DNA of 52,184 bases from Actinomycetota bacterium. Lineage in GTDB: Bacteria > Actinomycetota > Thermoleophilia > Gaiellales > Gaiellaceae. Below the pieces are notes generated by a model that was not told where the DNA came from, searched no databases, and was given only the letters and a program-made list of their open reading frames with translations. Positions within the stretch are counted from its first letter, which is position 1. Every line of letters starts with the position of its first letter. Shown piece by piece: positions 7,193 through 14,572 of this stretch. A program made the position numbers and the translations under genes. Location: NCBI GenBank assembly GCA_003152275.1, contig PLZU01000016.1:669-52852 (forward strand), read 5' to 3'.

Positions 7193-7754
7193 CCCAGGCG
7201 CCTTCGCGGCGGGTGTAGCGAAAGCGGTCGTGCAGCCGGTCGTCGCGGTGCTGCCAGAACTCCCAGGCGTCCGGGCGGAGCCGAAAACCCCCCCACGACT
7301 CCGGCCGCGCGGGATCCGCTCCCTCGAGCCCTGCCACGCGACGTTCGAGCTCGGCCCGGTCCCCGAGCACCTCGCTCTGGCGCGAAGCGTTGGCGCCGAT
7401 CCGCGCACCTTCCGGACGGGTCGCGAAATACGCGTCCGACTCCTCCGCAGAAACGCGCTCGACCGTGCCTTCGACGCGCACCTGGCGGCCGAGCGGGTTC
7501 CAGTGGAAGAGCAGCGCTGCGTTCGGGTTCGCCTCGAGCTCGCGCCCCTTGCGGCTCGTGTAGTGCGTGAAGAAGACAAGCCCTCGCTCGTCGGCTGCCT
7601 TCAGCAGCACCATACGGACCGACGGCACGCCTTCTGCGCTCGCGGTCGCAACCGCCATCGCCTCCCGCACTCGGACGACCCCCGCCGCTTCGTCGAACCA
7701 CCGCTGGAACTGAGACAACGGATCGGCGTCGAGGTCGGTGCGCCGCAACTCCAT
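7170..7754 (-). CDS. pdxH: Pyridoxamine 5'-phosphate oxidase
   Basis: FMN enzyme that makes pyridoxal 5'-phosphate from pyridoxamine or pyridoxine phosphate; 194 aa, slightly shorter than E. coli PdxH. FMN/substrate motifs are present: SVRMVLLKAADERGLVFFTH, TSRKGRELEANPNAAL, RQVRVEGTVERVS, and the C-terminal dimerisation/substrate part WEFWQHRDDRLHDRFRYTR ending in ERLYP. The ATG at 7754 overlaps the stop of the response regulator gene (TGATG), so the two are probably co-translated; a TTG one codon earlier is also possible. The 3' end overlaps arsR. Confidence 0.95.
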   Translation of the reverse strand: MELRRTDLDADPLSQFQRWFDEAAGVVRVREAMAVATASAEGVPSVRMVLLKAADERGLVFFTHYTSRKGRELEANPNAALLFHWNPLGRQVRVEGTVERVSAEESDAYFATRPEGARIGANASRQSEVLGDRAELERRVAGLEGADPARPESWGGFRLRPDAWEFWQHRDDRLHDRFRYTRREGAWVIERLYP

Positions 7755-8380
7755 CAAGAGATGATGGACTGCCGCAGCGCCATCGCGACGGCCTGCGTGC
7801 GCGTGTTGGCCTCGAGCTTCGTCATCGCCTTGCGCACGTGCGTGCGCACAGTCTCCGCCGAGATGTGCAGCTGCTTGCCGATCTCCTCGTTCGCGAGCCC
7901 GTCGGCAAGCAGGCGCAACACCTCGCGCTCGCGCTGCGTGAGCGCGGGAAGCCGGTCTGCGAGGTCGCCGCTGACGAGGAACCCCGCGAGCACCGGGTCG
8001 ACGTACGCCTCGCCCGCAACGACGCGCTCGACCGCGCGCACAAGATCGGAGAGCGGCGCCTCCTTGAGGACGAAGCCGCGCGCACCGACGTCGAGCGCCT
8101 CGGAGAGAAGCGCCCGGTCGCCGTAGGCGGTGTAGAAGATGATCGAGGTCTCCGGGGAGACCGAAGCGGCCTGGATCGCGACCTCGATGCCGGAAAACCG
8201 GGGCATCCGCATGTCGACGAGGGCGACCTTTGGCTTCGTCGCCTCGATCAGCGCGACCGCCTGCTGGCCGTCGGCGGCGCGGCCGACGACGTCGAATCCG
8301 TGACGGTCGAGCATCTCCGATACCGCGGCCAGCATCGCCGGGTGATCGTCAGCCACAACGATGGTCGCCGCTGCAATCAT
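7754..8380 (-). CDS. NarL/FixJ-type response regulator
   Basis: A 208-aa two-component regulator. The receiver domain (1-120) has acidic Asp11-Asp12, phospho-acceptor Asp56 in LVDMRMP, Thr84 and Lys106 in VLKEAP. The C-terminal LuxR-type helix-turn-helix (about 143-205) includes LTQREREVLRLLADGLANEE and the recognition region ISAETVRTHV. It starts with ATG at 8380, just 16 bp from the divergent kinase-like gene, and its stop overlaps the pdxH start. The divergent neighbour is the obvious partner. Targets are unknown; the LuxR head suggests DNA binding and dimerisation on phosphorylation. Confidence 0.94.
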   Translation of the reverse strand: MIAAATIVVADDHPAMLAAVSEMLDRHGFDVVGRAADGQQAVALIEATKPKVALVDMRMPRFSGIEVAIQAASVSPETSIIFYTAYGDRALLSEALDVGARGFVLKEAPLSDLVRAVERVVAGEAYVDPVLAGFLVSGDLADRLPALTQREREVLRLLADGLANEEIGKQLHISAETVRTHVRKAMTKLEANTRTQAVAMALRQSIIS

Positions 8381-8396
8381 GCTTGAGGAGACGGGA

Positions 8397-9041
8397 ATGC
8401 CGGAACCACTCGATATCCTTTTGGCAACGCTACTGTCTTTACCGGACGAACGCCGTGCGGCAGTCGAACGCTTGCTGGTTCCGCTCGCCCGCTCGGCCGC
8501 GCTCGGCGAGCTCGCGGCGGACATCGCGCACGATGTCGCCAATCCGCTCTTCGGTGCGATCGGCCTGGTGGATCTCCTGCTCGAAGATGCGGCGCCCGCC
8601 TCGGAGGACGCGGTTCGGCTGCAGATGCTGAGGGAGACGGCGCTCGAGATGAAGGGCACCTTGCAGGTGCTGCTCGACTTCACCCGCCTGGCCGGCGAAG
8701 GAACGGGTCACGCGTCGCTCGACGAAGCCGTGCGCAGCGCGCTCCGGCTGCTCCGTCACGGTGCTGGACGCTCGGTCGTCGTGGAGGAGCGGTATCCAGC
8801 CGAGCCGGTGATCGTGCCCTGTCCGGCCGGCCCGCTCGTGCAGGCGGTGCTCCAGCTACTGCTGGCGGCGCGTGGGATGCCCGGGCTCGCCGTCGAGGTG
8901 TCCGGGGCGTCGCTTCGTATCTCCCCCGCGCCGGCCGAGTCCGTCGGGACGCTCGTCGCCGAGCGGATCGTCACCGACCACGGCGGCCGGTTCGAACGCG
9001 ATGCAGACGTACTCACCCTGCGCTGGCCAGAGGGGGATTAG
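8397..9041 (+). CDS. Histidine-kinase-like protein with degenerate ATPase domain
   Basis: A 214-aa soluble protein with no transmembrane or sensor domain. The dimerisation/phosphoacceptor part is intact: LGELAADIAHDVANPLFG with His45 in an H-D-x-x-N-P context. The catalytic part is reduced. The N-box equivalent reads LVQAVLQLLLAARG, where the usual Asn residues are Gln and Ala, and no DxGxG box is found. The remnant VAERIVTDHGGRFE corresponds to the helix after the G2 box. It may thus act as a phosphotransferase or phosphatase for the divergent response regulator rather than as an ATP-dependent kinase. ATG 8397 has GAGGAG at 6 nt; ATG 8379 is an alternative. Confidence 0.82.
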   Translation: MPEPLDILLATLLSLPDERRAAVERLLVPLARSAALGELAADIAHDVANPLFGAIGLVDLLLEDAAPASEDAVRLQMLRETALEMKGTLQVLLDFTRLAGEGTGHASLDEAVRSALRLLRHGAGRSVVVEERYPAEPVIVPCPAGPLVQAVLQLLLAARGMPGLAVEVSGASLRISPAPAESVGTLVAERIVTDHGGRFERDADVLTLRWPEGD

Positions 9042-9277
9042 AGCTTCGCGCGCAGATCCGCGGGGCGCAGGAGCTTGTGGCCGAGCTCCGCGTCGGTCGG
9101 AACGAGTTCCGAGACAACGCGCAGTACGAGCGCCGCGTCGTCGCTGAACGGGCTCAGGATCTTGTTCCCTTTCAGCAGCGCCTTGCCACGCGGGCCGGCG
9201 TGGACGGCGAGGTCGCGCTCGGCGTAGCCTCTTTCGCGCAAGAGCGCATTGGCGTTCGCGATCGCGTCGTCGCTCAT
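9038..9277 (-). CDS. 79-aa conserved-looking hypothetical protein at the end of the F420 operon
   Basis: Small, basic, soluble protein of unknown family; no membrane segment, no Cys. It contains a Lys/Gly-rich patch, PRGKALLKGNKILSPF, and helical ends. It starts 9 nt after the cofE stop on the same strand, so it could be the fifth gene of the F420 operon. TAGGGT 6 nt before its ATG could equally be its own leaderless promoter (the TAG is the cofE stop). Its 3' end overlaps the kinase-like gene by 4 bp. Codon third-position GC looks like neighbouring genes, supporting that it is real. No function can be assigned. Confidence 0.68.
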   Translation of the reverse strand: MSDDAIANANALLRERGYAERDLAVHAGPRGKALLKGNKILSPFSDDAALVLRVVSELVPTDAELGHKLLRPADLRAKL

Positions 9278-9283
9278 CGCGCG

Positions 9284-9289
9284 ACCCTA
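9284..9289 (-). promoter_or_regulatory. Possible -10 (TAGGGT) before the 79-aa gene
   Basis: TAGGGT lies 6 nt before ATG 9277, the same geometry as TAGTCT before cofC. It overlaps the cofE stop codon TAG, so it may be coincidental. Confidence 0.3.
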
Positions 9290-10018
9290 ACGGAAGAGAT
9301 CGAGCTCGGGAGGGACGGGGATGTCCGTTGCTTTCCCGACGCCGCGCACGTCGAGACCGCGCACGATTGTGACCGGCATGCGATCGAGCTTGCCGGATGC
9401 GAGTTGCGCCGCGCCCGCGATCTCGTCCGCAATCGTGATGAACGTGGCCTTGAGCTCGTATCCGATCGGATCACGCTCGCCGGAGAGATCGCGCATCACC
9501 TCGACGCCGGCAGCGCCGATCGCGACGTCCGTCGTGCCTTGGCGCCACGGCCGTCCGAACGTGTCGGTGACGATCACGCCGACGTCCCGCCCGGTCCGCT
9601 CCCCCAAGTCGTCGCGCAGCTTCACCGCCGACCCATCGGGATCGACCGGGAGCAACACGAGCGTTCCTTCCTCGGGCGTGTTCGACTGATCGACTCCTGC
9701 CGATGCGCAGATGAAGCCGTGCTGCGTCTCGCAGATCACGAGCGGCGGGCGGACGCGCACGACGCGCTTCGCTTCGCGGAGAATCCACTCCACGCGCCGC
9801 GGGTCGCCCTCGTCGCCTGCGATCTCGATCGCACGTGGCGAAGGCTCGACGTCGTCGAGGCGCACGACACGCCCCTCGATCTTGGAAATCGCCTTTTGCA
9901 CGACGACAACGACGTCGGCGTCTTCCAGCTCGACACGCTCAACGATGATCGCAGCGAGGTCGTCCCCTTCGCGCAGCTCGGGGATACCGGTGAGCGGAAA
10001 GACGGAGAAGCCGCTCAA
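9287..10018 (-). CDS. cofE: Coenzyme F420:L-glutamate ligase
   Basis: GTP-dependent enzyme that adds gamma-linked glutamates to F420-0 to make F420-2 and longer forms. 243 aa, the size of stand-alone archaeal CofE; it lacks the C-terminal nitroreductase-like FMN domain of mycobacterial FbiB. Recognisable segments are FPLTGIPELREGDDLA, VVVQKAISKIEGR, VDQSNTPEEGT, VIVTDTFGRPWRQGTTDVAIG and the C-terminal RGLDVRGVGKATDIPVP. The start is TTG at 10018, overlapping the npdG stop as TTGA. It is fourth in the operon cofC-cofD-npdG-cofE. Confidence 0.95.
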   Translation of the reverse strand: MSGFSVFPLTGIPELREGDDLAAIIVERVELEDADVVVVVQKAISKIEGRVVRLDDVEPSPRAIEIAGDEGDPRRVEWILREAKRVVRVRPPLVICETQHGFICASAGVDQSNTPEEGTLVLLPVDPDGSAVKLRDDLGERTGRDVGVIVTDTFGRPWRQGTTDVAIGAAGVEVMRDLSGERDPIGYELKATFITIADEIAGAAQLASGKLDRMPVTIVRGLDVRGVGKATDIPVPPELDLFR

Positions 10019-10632
10019 TGCAGGCCGGTGACCTGCACGCCCGCGTGCGCTCGATAGCGCTTGTTCAGATTCACGATCACCGCGGTCATGCCCTCGAGCG
10101 CACGTGCGCTTGCGAGCGGCCCGGCGTCGAGCGCGCGACCGGTGACGACCAAGGCCGCAAGGGCGAGCGCGAGTTCCTTCGCGCCTGCGTCGTCGCCGCA
10201 GACGAGTGCGTCGCCGTCCGCTTTTCCGCTCGCGAGCGACGCAGCCGCGAGCGAGTGCAGGCCTGCGACCACCGGCGCGCGAAGCAGCTCCTGCGTCCGC
10301 TCGGCGATCGAGCGCGCGTCTTCGCCGGGGAGAACGCCCTGCTTCGTGAAGCGCAGCTCGCTCGCGACGCTCAGTACTGGCGTGTCGCCGATTGCCTCAA
10401 CGAGAGACTTGGCCGTCGGCAGCGCCGCGTCGGACTTGACCGCGAGCACGACGAGATCGACGCCGCGGACGGCATCGTCGTTTGCCGCGCCGCGGGCACC
10501 CACCTCGGCACCTTTCGCGGCGGCACGCTCCGCATCGCGCGATCCGATCACGACGTCTTCGCCGGCTTCGACGAGCCGCTGCGCGAGCGCGAGCCCGAAG
10601 TCACCGGTGCCGCCGACGACCGCGATCTTCAC
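10015..10632 (-). CDS. npdG: F420-dependent NADP reductase (NADPH:F420 oxidoreductase)
   Basis: A 205-aa Rossmann protein that exchanges hydride between NADP(H) and F420. The N-terminal dinucleotide motif is VVGGTGDFGLALA, followed by VIGSRDAERA, where Ser/Arg after the second strand fit NADP(H) preference. VVLAVKSDAA and ALEGMTAVIVNLNKRY match the C-terminal helices of the Fno/NpdG family. GTG start at 10632 overlaps the cofD stop (GTGA) and the stop overlaps cofE. Placement between cofD and cofE supports the F420 role over other ketopantoate-reductase-like proteins. Confidence 0.93.
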   Translation of the reverse strand: MKIAVVGGTGDFGLALAQRLVEAGEDVVIGSRDAERAAAKGAEVGARGAANDDAVRGVDLVVLAVKSDAALPTAKSLVEAIGDTPVLSVASELRFTKQGVLPGEDARSIAERTQELLRAPVVAGLHSLAAASLASGKADGDALVCGDDAGAKELALALAALVVTGRALDAGPLASARALEGMTAVIVNLNKRYRAHAGVQVTGLH

Positions 10633-11552
10633 GCCGGCACCGCGCCAAGTGCAGCTTCCGCGAGACGGCGCCGCGCGTCCCCGTCAGACATCAGCGTCCG
10701 CGTAATGATCGGACGGACGTCTCCGAGGGTGTCGAGCGCGCCGGCGTCCGCCTCGTCTACGACGAGTGCGTCGATCAAGCCGGAATAACAACCCGCCACA
10801 TGCGCCGGCGACGTGCCACCCGCGAGGCGCGCCAGCATGCGGTCGGCGGGGCCTTTCACGGCGCGTCCGCCGATCAGCGGACTGACCGCGACGCACGGCA
10901 CCCTTCGGCGTGCGAGCGCCTCACGCACCTTCGGCAAGGCGAGAATCGGTGCGATCGAGACGTAAGGGTTGCTCGGCGCAACAAGCAGCAGGTCGGCGGA
11001 CTCCATCGCCTCGAGCACACCGGGCGCGGGCGTCGCAGTGTCGGCCCCTTCGAACCGCAATGCATCGACCTCGTCGCGATGGCCCCGCGCCACGAACCAC
11101 TCCTGGAAGGTGAACTCGCCTGCCGGCGTCGTGATCCAAGTCCGCAGGCGATCGTCGGTCGCGGGGATGAGCCGGGTCTCGAGTCCGAGCGATTTCGTGA
11201 GCCGCGCCGTCACGACCGACAGCGGCTCGCCCCTCTGCAAGGCCTGCGTGCGCACGAGGTGCAAGCCGAGATCGCGATCGCCGAGCCGGAACCACGACTC
11301 GCCGCCGAGCTCCCCGACGGTCGTGAGCGCATTCCAGGTCTCGTGGGCTCGCCCCCAGCCGCGCTCGTCGTCGTTCAGGTCGGCAAGCGCGTAGAGGATG
11401 GAGTCGAGGTCGGGCGACACGTGCACACCAAGCACCTCGAGGTCGTCGCCGACGTTCCCGACCACGGTCACCTGAGCGGGATCGGCGACGTCGACGAGGC
11501 CGCGAACGAACCGCGCGCCGCCGACACCACCGGACAGCACTACGATCCTCAT
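10629..11552 (-). CDS. cofD: 2-phospho-L-lactate / phosphoenolpyruvyl transferase of F420 biosynthesis
   Basis: CofD/FbiA joins the activated C3 acid (LPPG or EPPG) to the deazaflavin Fo, giving F420-0 or dehydro-F420-0. 307 aa. The N-terminal loop VLSGGVGGARFVRG, the VGNVGDDLEVLG segment, SPDLDSILY and the LLVAPSNPYVSIAPIL motif are characteristic. The start MRIVVLSGG (ATG 11552) overlaps the cofC stop (ATGA); the longer in-frame extension upstream is a shadow of cofC. In actinobacteria the substrate is thought to be the PEP-derived form, which then needs a dehydro-F420 reductase not visible in this window. Confidence 0.96.
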   Translation of the reverse strand: MRIVVLSGGVGGARFVRGLVDVADPAQVTVVGNVGDDLEVLGVHVSPDLDSILYALADLNDDERGWGRAHETWNALTTVGELGGESWFRLGDRDLGLHLVRTQALQRGEPLSVVTARLTKSLGLETRLIPATDDRLRTWITTPAGEFTFQEWFVARGHRDEVDALRFEGADTATPAPGVLEAMESADLLLVAPSNPYVSIAPILALPKVREALARRRVPCVAVSPLIGGRAVKGPADRMLARLAGGTSPAHVAGCYSGLIDALVVDEADAGALDTLGDVRPIITRTLMSDGDARRRLAEAALGAVPA

Positions 11553-12157
11553 CCGCGAGCCGCCGCCATCATGGATGAGAGACACGCCTGCGAGCGCGGG
11601 CCCACGCGCAGCTGAAGCCGCTGCAAATCTTCGAGCGTGTCCACGTCGTCGGCGAGATTCGGCACCGCGACGGATACCGGTTGCAGGCCGAGGCTTTCCG
11701 CGTGTGCGCGAAAACGCGCTGCACTGCCCGGCCCGTAGAGCGGTGCGAACGATTCGGGCGCGGAGATGCTCAACGCATTCGTCGTGCCGTCGCGCGCCTC
11801 GACGAGCGCGACACCCCCGGCGGGCGTCGCAGCGAGGAGCGCGCGCAGGTCGTCGGGCACGACACAGGGTAGGTCGGCGTTGACGATGAGGATCGCCCCT
11901 GGGTCGAGACCCCGAAGCGCCGCTTGCACGGCCGCGCTCTGCCCGCTTCCCGGGTCGTCGAGCACGGTGGCGCCGACCTCGCTTGCGAGCGCGGCACCTT
12001 CGGCGTCCGCGGTCACGACCTGCGCCGTGCCGACGATGCGGGCTGCCGAGAGGACGTCGCCGAGCATCGCGAGGGAGAGCTCGCGCCGCACGCGATTCGA
12101 GGCATGCAACCGCGTCTTGCCTTCGACTCCTGCAAACGGAATGACGACCGTCGTCAC
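11549..12157 (-). CDS. cofC: 2-phospholactate/phosphoenolpyruvate guanylyltransferase
   Basis: A 202-aa MobA-like nucleotidyltransferase (CofC/FbiD) that activates phospholactate or PEP with GTP for F420 synthesis. The N-terminus TTVVIPFAGVEGKTRL corresponds to the GTP-binding loop, though the usual P-x-K-x3-K-x-R loop is shortened to FAGVEGKTR. VLDDPGSGQSAAVQAAL and ILIVNADLPCVVPDDL (with the Asp of the DLP motif) follow the family. The GTG start at 12157 is preceded at 6 nt by TAGTCT, marking this as the operon head. The cofC-cofD-npdG-cofE order leaves Fo synthase (FbiC) elsewhere. Confidence 0.92.
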   Translation of the reverse strand: MTTVVIPFAGVEGKTRLHASNRVRRELSLAMLGDVLSAARIVGTAQVVTADAEGAALASEVGATVLDDPGSGQSAAVQAALRGLDPGAILIVNADLPCVVPDDLRALLAATPAGGVALVEARDGTTNALSISAPESFAPLYGPGSAARFRAHAESLGLQPVSVAVPNLADDVDTLEDLQRLQLRVGPRSQACLSSMMAAARG

Positions 12158-12163
12158 GAGAAG

Positions 12164-12169
12164 AGACTA
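12164..12169 (-). promoter_or_regulatory. Putative leaderless promoter -10 (TAGTCT) of the F420 operon
   Basis: On the minus strand CTAGTCT is 6 nt upstream of GTG 12157, with no Shine-Dalgarno. Identical element and spacing to the GlcD-like gene. CTAG is generally rare in GC-rich genomes, which makes its repeated use here notable. Confidence 0.5.
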
Positions 12170-12201
12170 GCCCGGTGGGTAAAGCTGCTGTACTCCGAGC
12201 T

Positions 12202-13092
12202 GTGAAGGTACTCGCGACGAGGCGCTTGCCCGGGGAGGCCTGGGAGGAGCTCGGTCCGGTCGAGATCGGCCCCGTCGACGGCAGGCGCGACGACGTGGAA
12301 GCGTTGATCGTCTCCGGCGACGCCGTCGACGATGCGCTGCTCGACCGGCTGCCATCGCTCCGGCTCGTCGCCAACTACGGCGTCGGCTACGACAACGTCG
12401 ACGCCGAGGCGTGCCGCGCCCGCGGCGTCGCGGTGACGAACACGCCCGGCGTCCTTGACGCCGCGACCGCCGACCTTGCGATCGCGCTGATGCTTGCGGT
12501 GCGACGGCGCGTGGTGGAAGGCCACGAACTCGTGCGGGAGGGCCGCTGGGGCTCATCGTGGTCGGAGAGCCCATTCCTCGGGCGGGACATGAGCGGCGCA
12601 ACGCTCGGCATCATCGGCCTGGGACGCATCGGAGCTGCGGTGGCGAAGCGAGCGCGCGCCTTCGACATGCGCGTGCTCTTCCACCGGCGCGCGCAAACCG
12701 CCGACCCCGGCTACCGGGAGCTCGACGACCTGTTGCGGGAGGCAGACATCGTGACGGTGCACACGCCGCTGACGCCGGAAACACAGGGTTTGCTCTCCGG
12801 GCGACGGCTAGCGCTGCTGCGCGACGGCGCGACGCTCGTGAATACCGCACGCGGCGCCATCGTCGACGAGGACTCATTCGTTGCTGAGCTCGTCTCGGGC
12901 CGAATCAGCGCCGGGCTCGACGTGTTCGCACACGAGCCGAATGTTCCGGAGGTGCTCCGTTCGCTTCCGAACGTCGTGCTCACGCCGCACATCGGTAGCG
13001 CGACCGTCGAGACGCGCGCGGCAATGACACGCATCGTCGTCGACAACGTGCTCGCACTCGCACGCGGCGAGCCGTTGCTGACAGCCGTTTAG
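12202..13092 (+). CDS. D-isomer-specific 2-hydroxyacid dehydrogenase (glyoxylate/hydroxypyruvate reductase-like)
   Basis: A 296-aa NAD(P)-dependent reductase of 2-keto acids. The Rossmann motif is GIIGLGRIGAAVA (about 137-148), and the catalytic triad is Arg217 (VNTARGAIVDE), Glu245 (FAHEPNVP) and His263 (TPHIGSAT). His161-Arg162-Arg163 after the second strand suggest NADP(H). GTG 12202 gives the usual VKVLATRRLP N-terminus; a GTG at 12175 would add nine residues. It diverges from cofC and its stop overlaps the convergent 92-aa gene. Glyoxylate reductase is the best guess. The GlcD-like oxidase in the same window could act on its product glycolate, but they are not adjacent. Confidence 0.92.
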   Translation: MKVLATRRLPGEAWEELGPVEIGPVDGRRDDVEALIVSGDAVDDALLDRLPSLRLVANYGVGYDNVDAEACRARGVAVTNTPGVLDAATADLAIALMLAVRRRVVEGHELVREGRWGSSWSESPFLGRDMSGATLGIIGLGRIGAAVAKRARAFDMRVLFHRRAQTADPGYRELDDLLREADIVTVHTPLTPETQGLLSGRRLALLRDGATLVNTARGAIVDEDSFVAELVSGRISAGLDVFAHEPNVPEVLRSLPNVVLTPHIGSATVETRAAMTRIVVDNVLALARGEPLLTAV

Positions 13093-13367
13093 TAGTTCTC
13101 GCCGGGGCCGCCGGTGGCGCCCCATTCGCGCACTTCATACCAGTGGCTCTGCCTCAGGGCGTCCGCGACGGTCGGGTCCGTGTGCGCCGCGTAGAAGACG
13201 TTCTTGTCGAGGTCGCAGCAGATTGCGACATCGGAGAGCGCGACCTGCGAGATTTTCATCAGCGCGTCAGCGGGCAGTTGCGCCTCTGCGACCGTGTAGT
13301 GCTTGAACTGGAGCTCGGGGGCGATCTCCATCAGGTCCGGCCAGTCGGGGCAGGTGCGGCTGCTCAT
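13089..13367 (-). CDS. 92-aa hypothetical protein coupled to wzt
   Basis: Small acidic soluble protein that I do not recognise. Three Cys (6, 50, 51), several Trp (9, 76, 82) and two His make it look like a compact folded domain rather than a random frame. The segments CPDWPDLMEIAPELQFKH and SDVAICCDLDKNVFYAAH are the most distinctive. Its ATG overlaps the wzt stop (ATGA), so it is the last gene of the chain hemE-hemH-wzt. A CC pair beside acidic residues could bind metal or heme, but that is speculation. It overlaps the convergent dehydrogenase gene by 4 bp. Confidence 0.72.
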   Translation of the reverse strand: MSSRTCPDWPDLMEIAPELQFKHYTVAEAQLPADALMKISQVALSDVAICCDLDKNVFYAAHTDPTVADALRQSHWYEVREWGATGGPGENY

Positions 13368-14572
13368 CGGATGCCCAGTTCGGCGGCGTGCGTCCAGCGT
13401 CCTTCCAGGCGGACGAGACCGCGTCCCTCGTCGGACGGATAGATGACGAAGACGAGCGCGTCGTCGACGGAGTGGTATTGCGTCTCGGAGCTCTCGTCGG
13501 TGAGGTCGACCCGGAGGTGGAGCCGCCCGTCCGCGAACGGCGGGCGCTCGGCCTCGAAGCGAAGAGGCAATGTGCGCGTGTCGTCGTCCCAGCCGAGCTC
13601 GTCCGTCGACACTGCGCCTGCGGCGACGAGAATCGCAGCGTCGTCGCGCAGCTCCCAGCCGAGGCGGGGCGGCGCGACCGACGACTCCGTGACGATGTCG
13701 ATCGCGATCGAGAACGGCTCGCCTGCGAGCAGCTGCATCCGCTCGTCACCGTCCGGGCCGAGCAGGCGGACGCGCTCGACGCGGGCGACGTCGCCCCCCC
13801 ATTCCTTCAGCCCCGCCGAGCGCTCTTCCGGGTTCCGCTCGCCCGCAAGCTGGGTTCTGTAGGCGACGATCGCCTCGTGCGTCGGGCCGTCGAACGACAC
13901 GACGCCGTCCTTGAGCAGGATCGCGCGGTCGCAGAGCCGCTCGACCGACGCCGCGTCGTGCGAGACGAACACGATCGTGCCGCCGGCCTGTTTGAACTCG
14001 AAGATCTTGCCGAAGCACTTGCGCTGGAACGCCTCGTCACCGACGGCGAACACCTCGTCGAGCAGCAAGACCTCCGCCTCGATGTGCGCGGCAATCGCAA
14101 AGCCGAGACGCATGTACATGCCCGACGAGTACGTGCGCACCGGCAGATCGATGAAATCCTCGAGCCCCGCAAACGTCACGATCTCGTCGAGCTTCTCGCG
14201 AATTGCGACACGGCGCAGGCCGTGGATGGAACCGTTGAGGTAGACGTTCTCGCGACCGGTCATGTCGGGGTGAAACCCCGCTCCCAGCTCGAGCAGCGAA
14301 CCGATGCGCCCGCCGACCGCGACGCGCCCCGACGTCGGCTTCACGATTCCCGACAGCAGGCGTAGAAGCGTCGTCTTGCCCGAGCCGTTGCGGCCGACGA
14401 GACCGACCGCGCTGCCCGGCTCGGCGCCGAATGAGACGTCGCGGAGCGCCCAGACATCCGAGCCGCGCGCATGCCGGCGCGCGAACAGGAGATCTTTCAG
14501 CGCGCGGCTTTCGCGCGGGTACACGCGGAAGCTCCGCGCGGCGTGCTCTACGAGGATCTCTCCAGCTCTCAC
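13364..14572 (-). CDS. wzt: Polysaccharide ABC transporter ATP-binding protein (Wzt-like)
   Basis: ATPase of a Wzm/Wzt exporter for surface polysaccharide; 402 aa. Walker A GRNGSGKTTLL, the family-specific signature TYSSGMYMRLGF, Walker B VLLLDEVFAVGDE and the H-loop FVSHD are intact within the first 235 residues. Residues about 245-395 form a beta-rich Wzt C-terminal domain (FSIAIDIVTESSVAPPRLGW to TQYHSVDDALVFVIYP), which in known systems binds the capped glycan end. GTG 14572 overlaps the hemH stop (GTGA), so this transporter subunit is translationally coupled to a heme enzyme. The permease partner is 2.6 kb upstream at 17175-17972, separated by hemE, hemH and an opposite gene. Confidence 0.94.
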   Translation of the reverse strand: MRAGEILVEHAARSFRVYPRESRALKDLLFARRHARGSDVWALRDVSFGAEPGSAVGLVGRNGSGKTTLLRLLSGIVKPTSGRVAVGGRIGSLLELGAGFHPDMTGRENVYLNGSIHGLRRVAIREKLDEIVTFAGLEDFIDLPVRTYSSGMYMRLGFAIAAHIEAEVLLLDEVFAVGDEAFQRKCFGKIFEFKQAGGTIVFVSHDAASVERLCDRAILLKDGVVSFDGPTHEAIVAYRTQLAGERNPEERSAGLKEWGGDVARVERVRLLGPDGDERMQLLAGEPFSIAIDIVTESSVAPPRLGWELRDDAAILVAAGAVSTDELGWDDDTRTLPLRFEAERPPFADGRLHLRVDLTDESSETQYHSVDDALVFVIYPSDEGRGLVRLEGRWTHAAELGIR

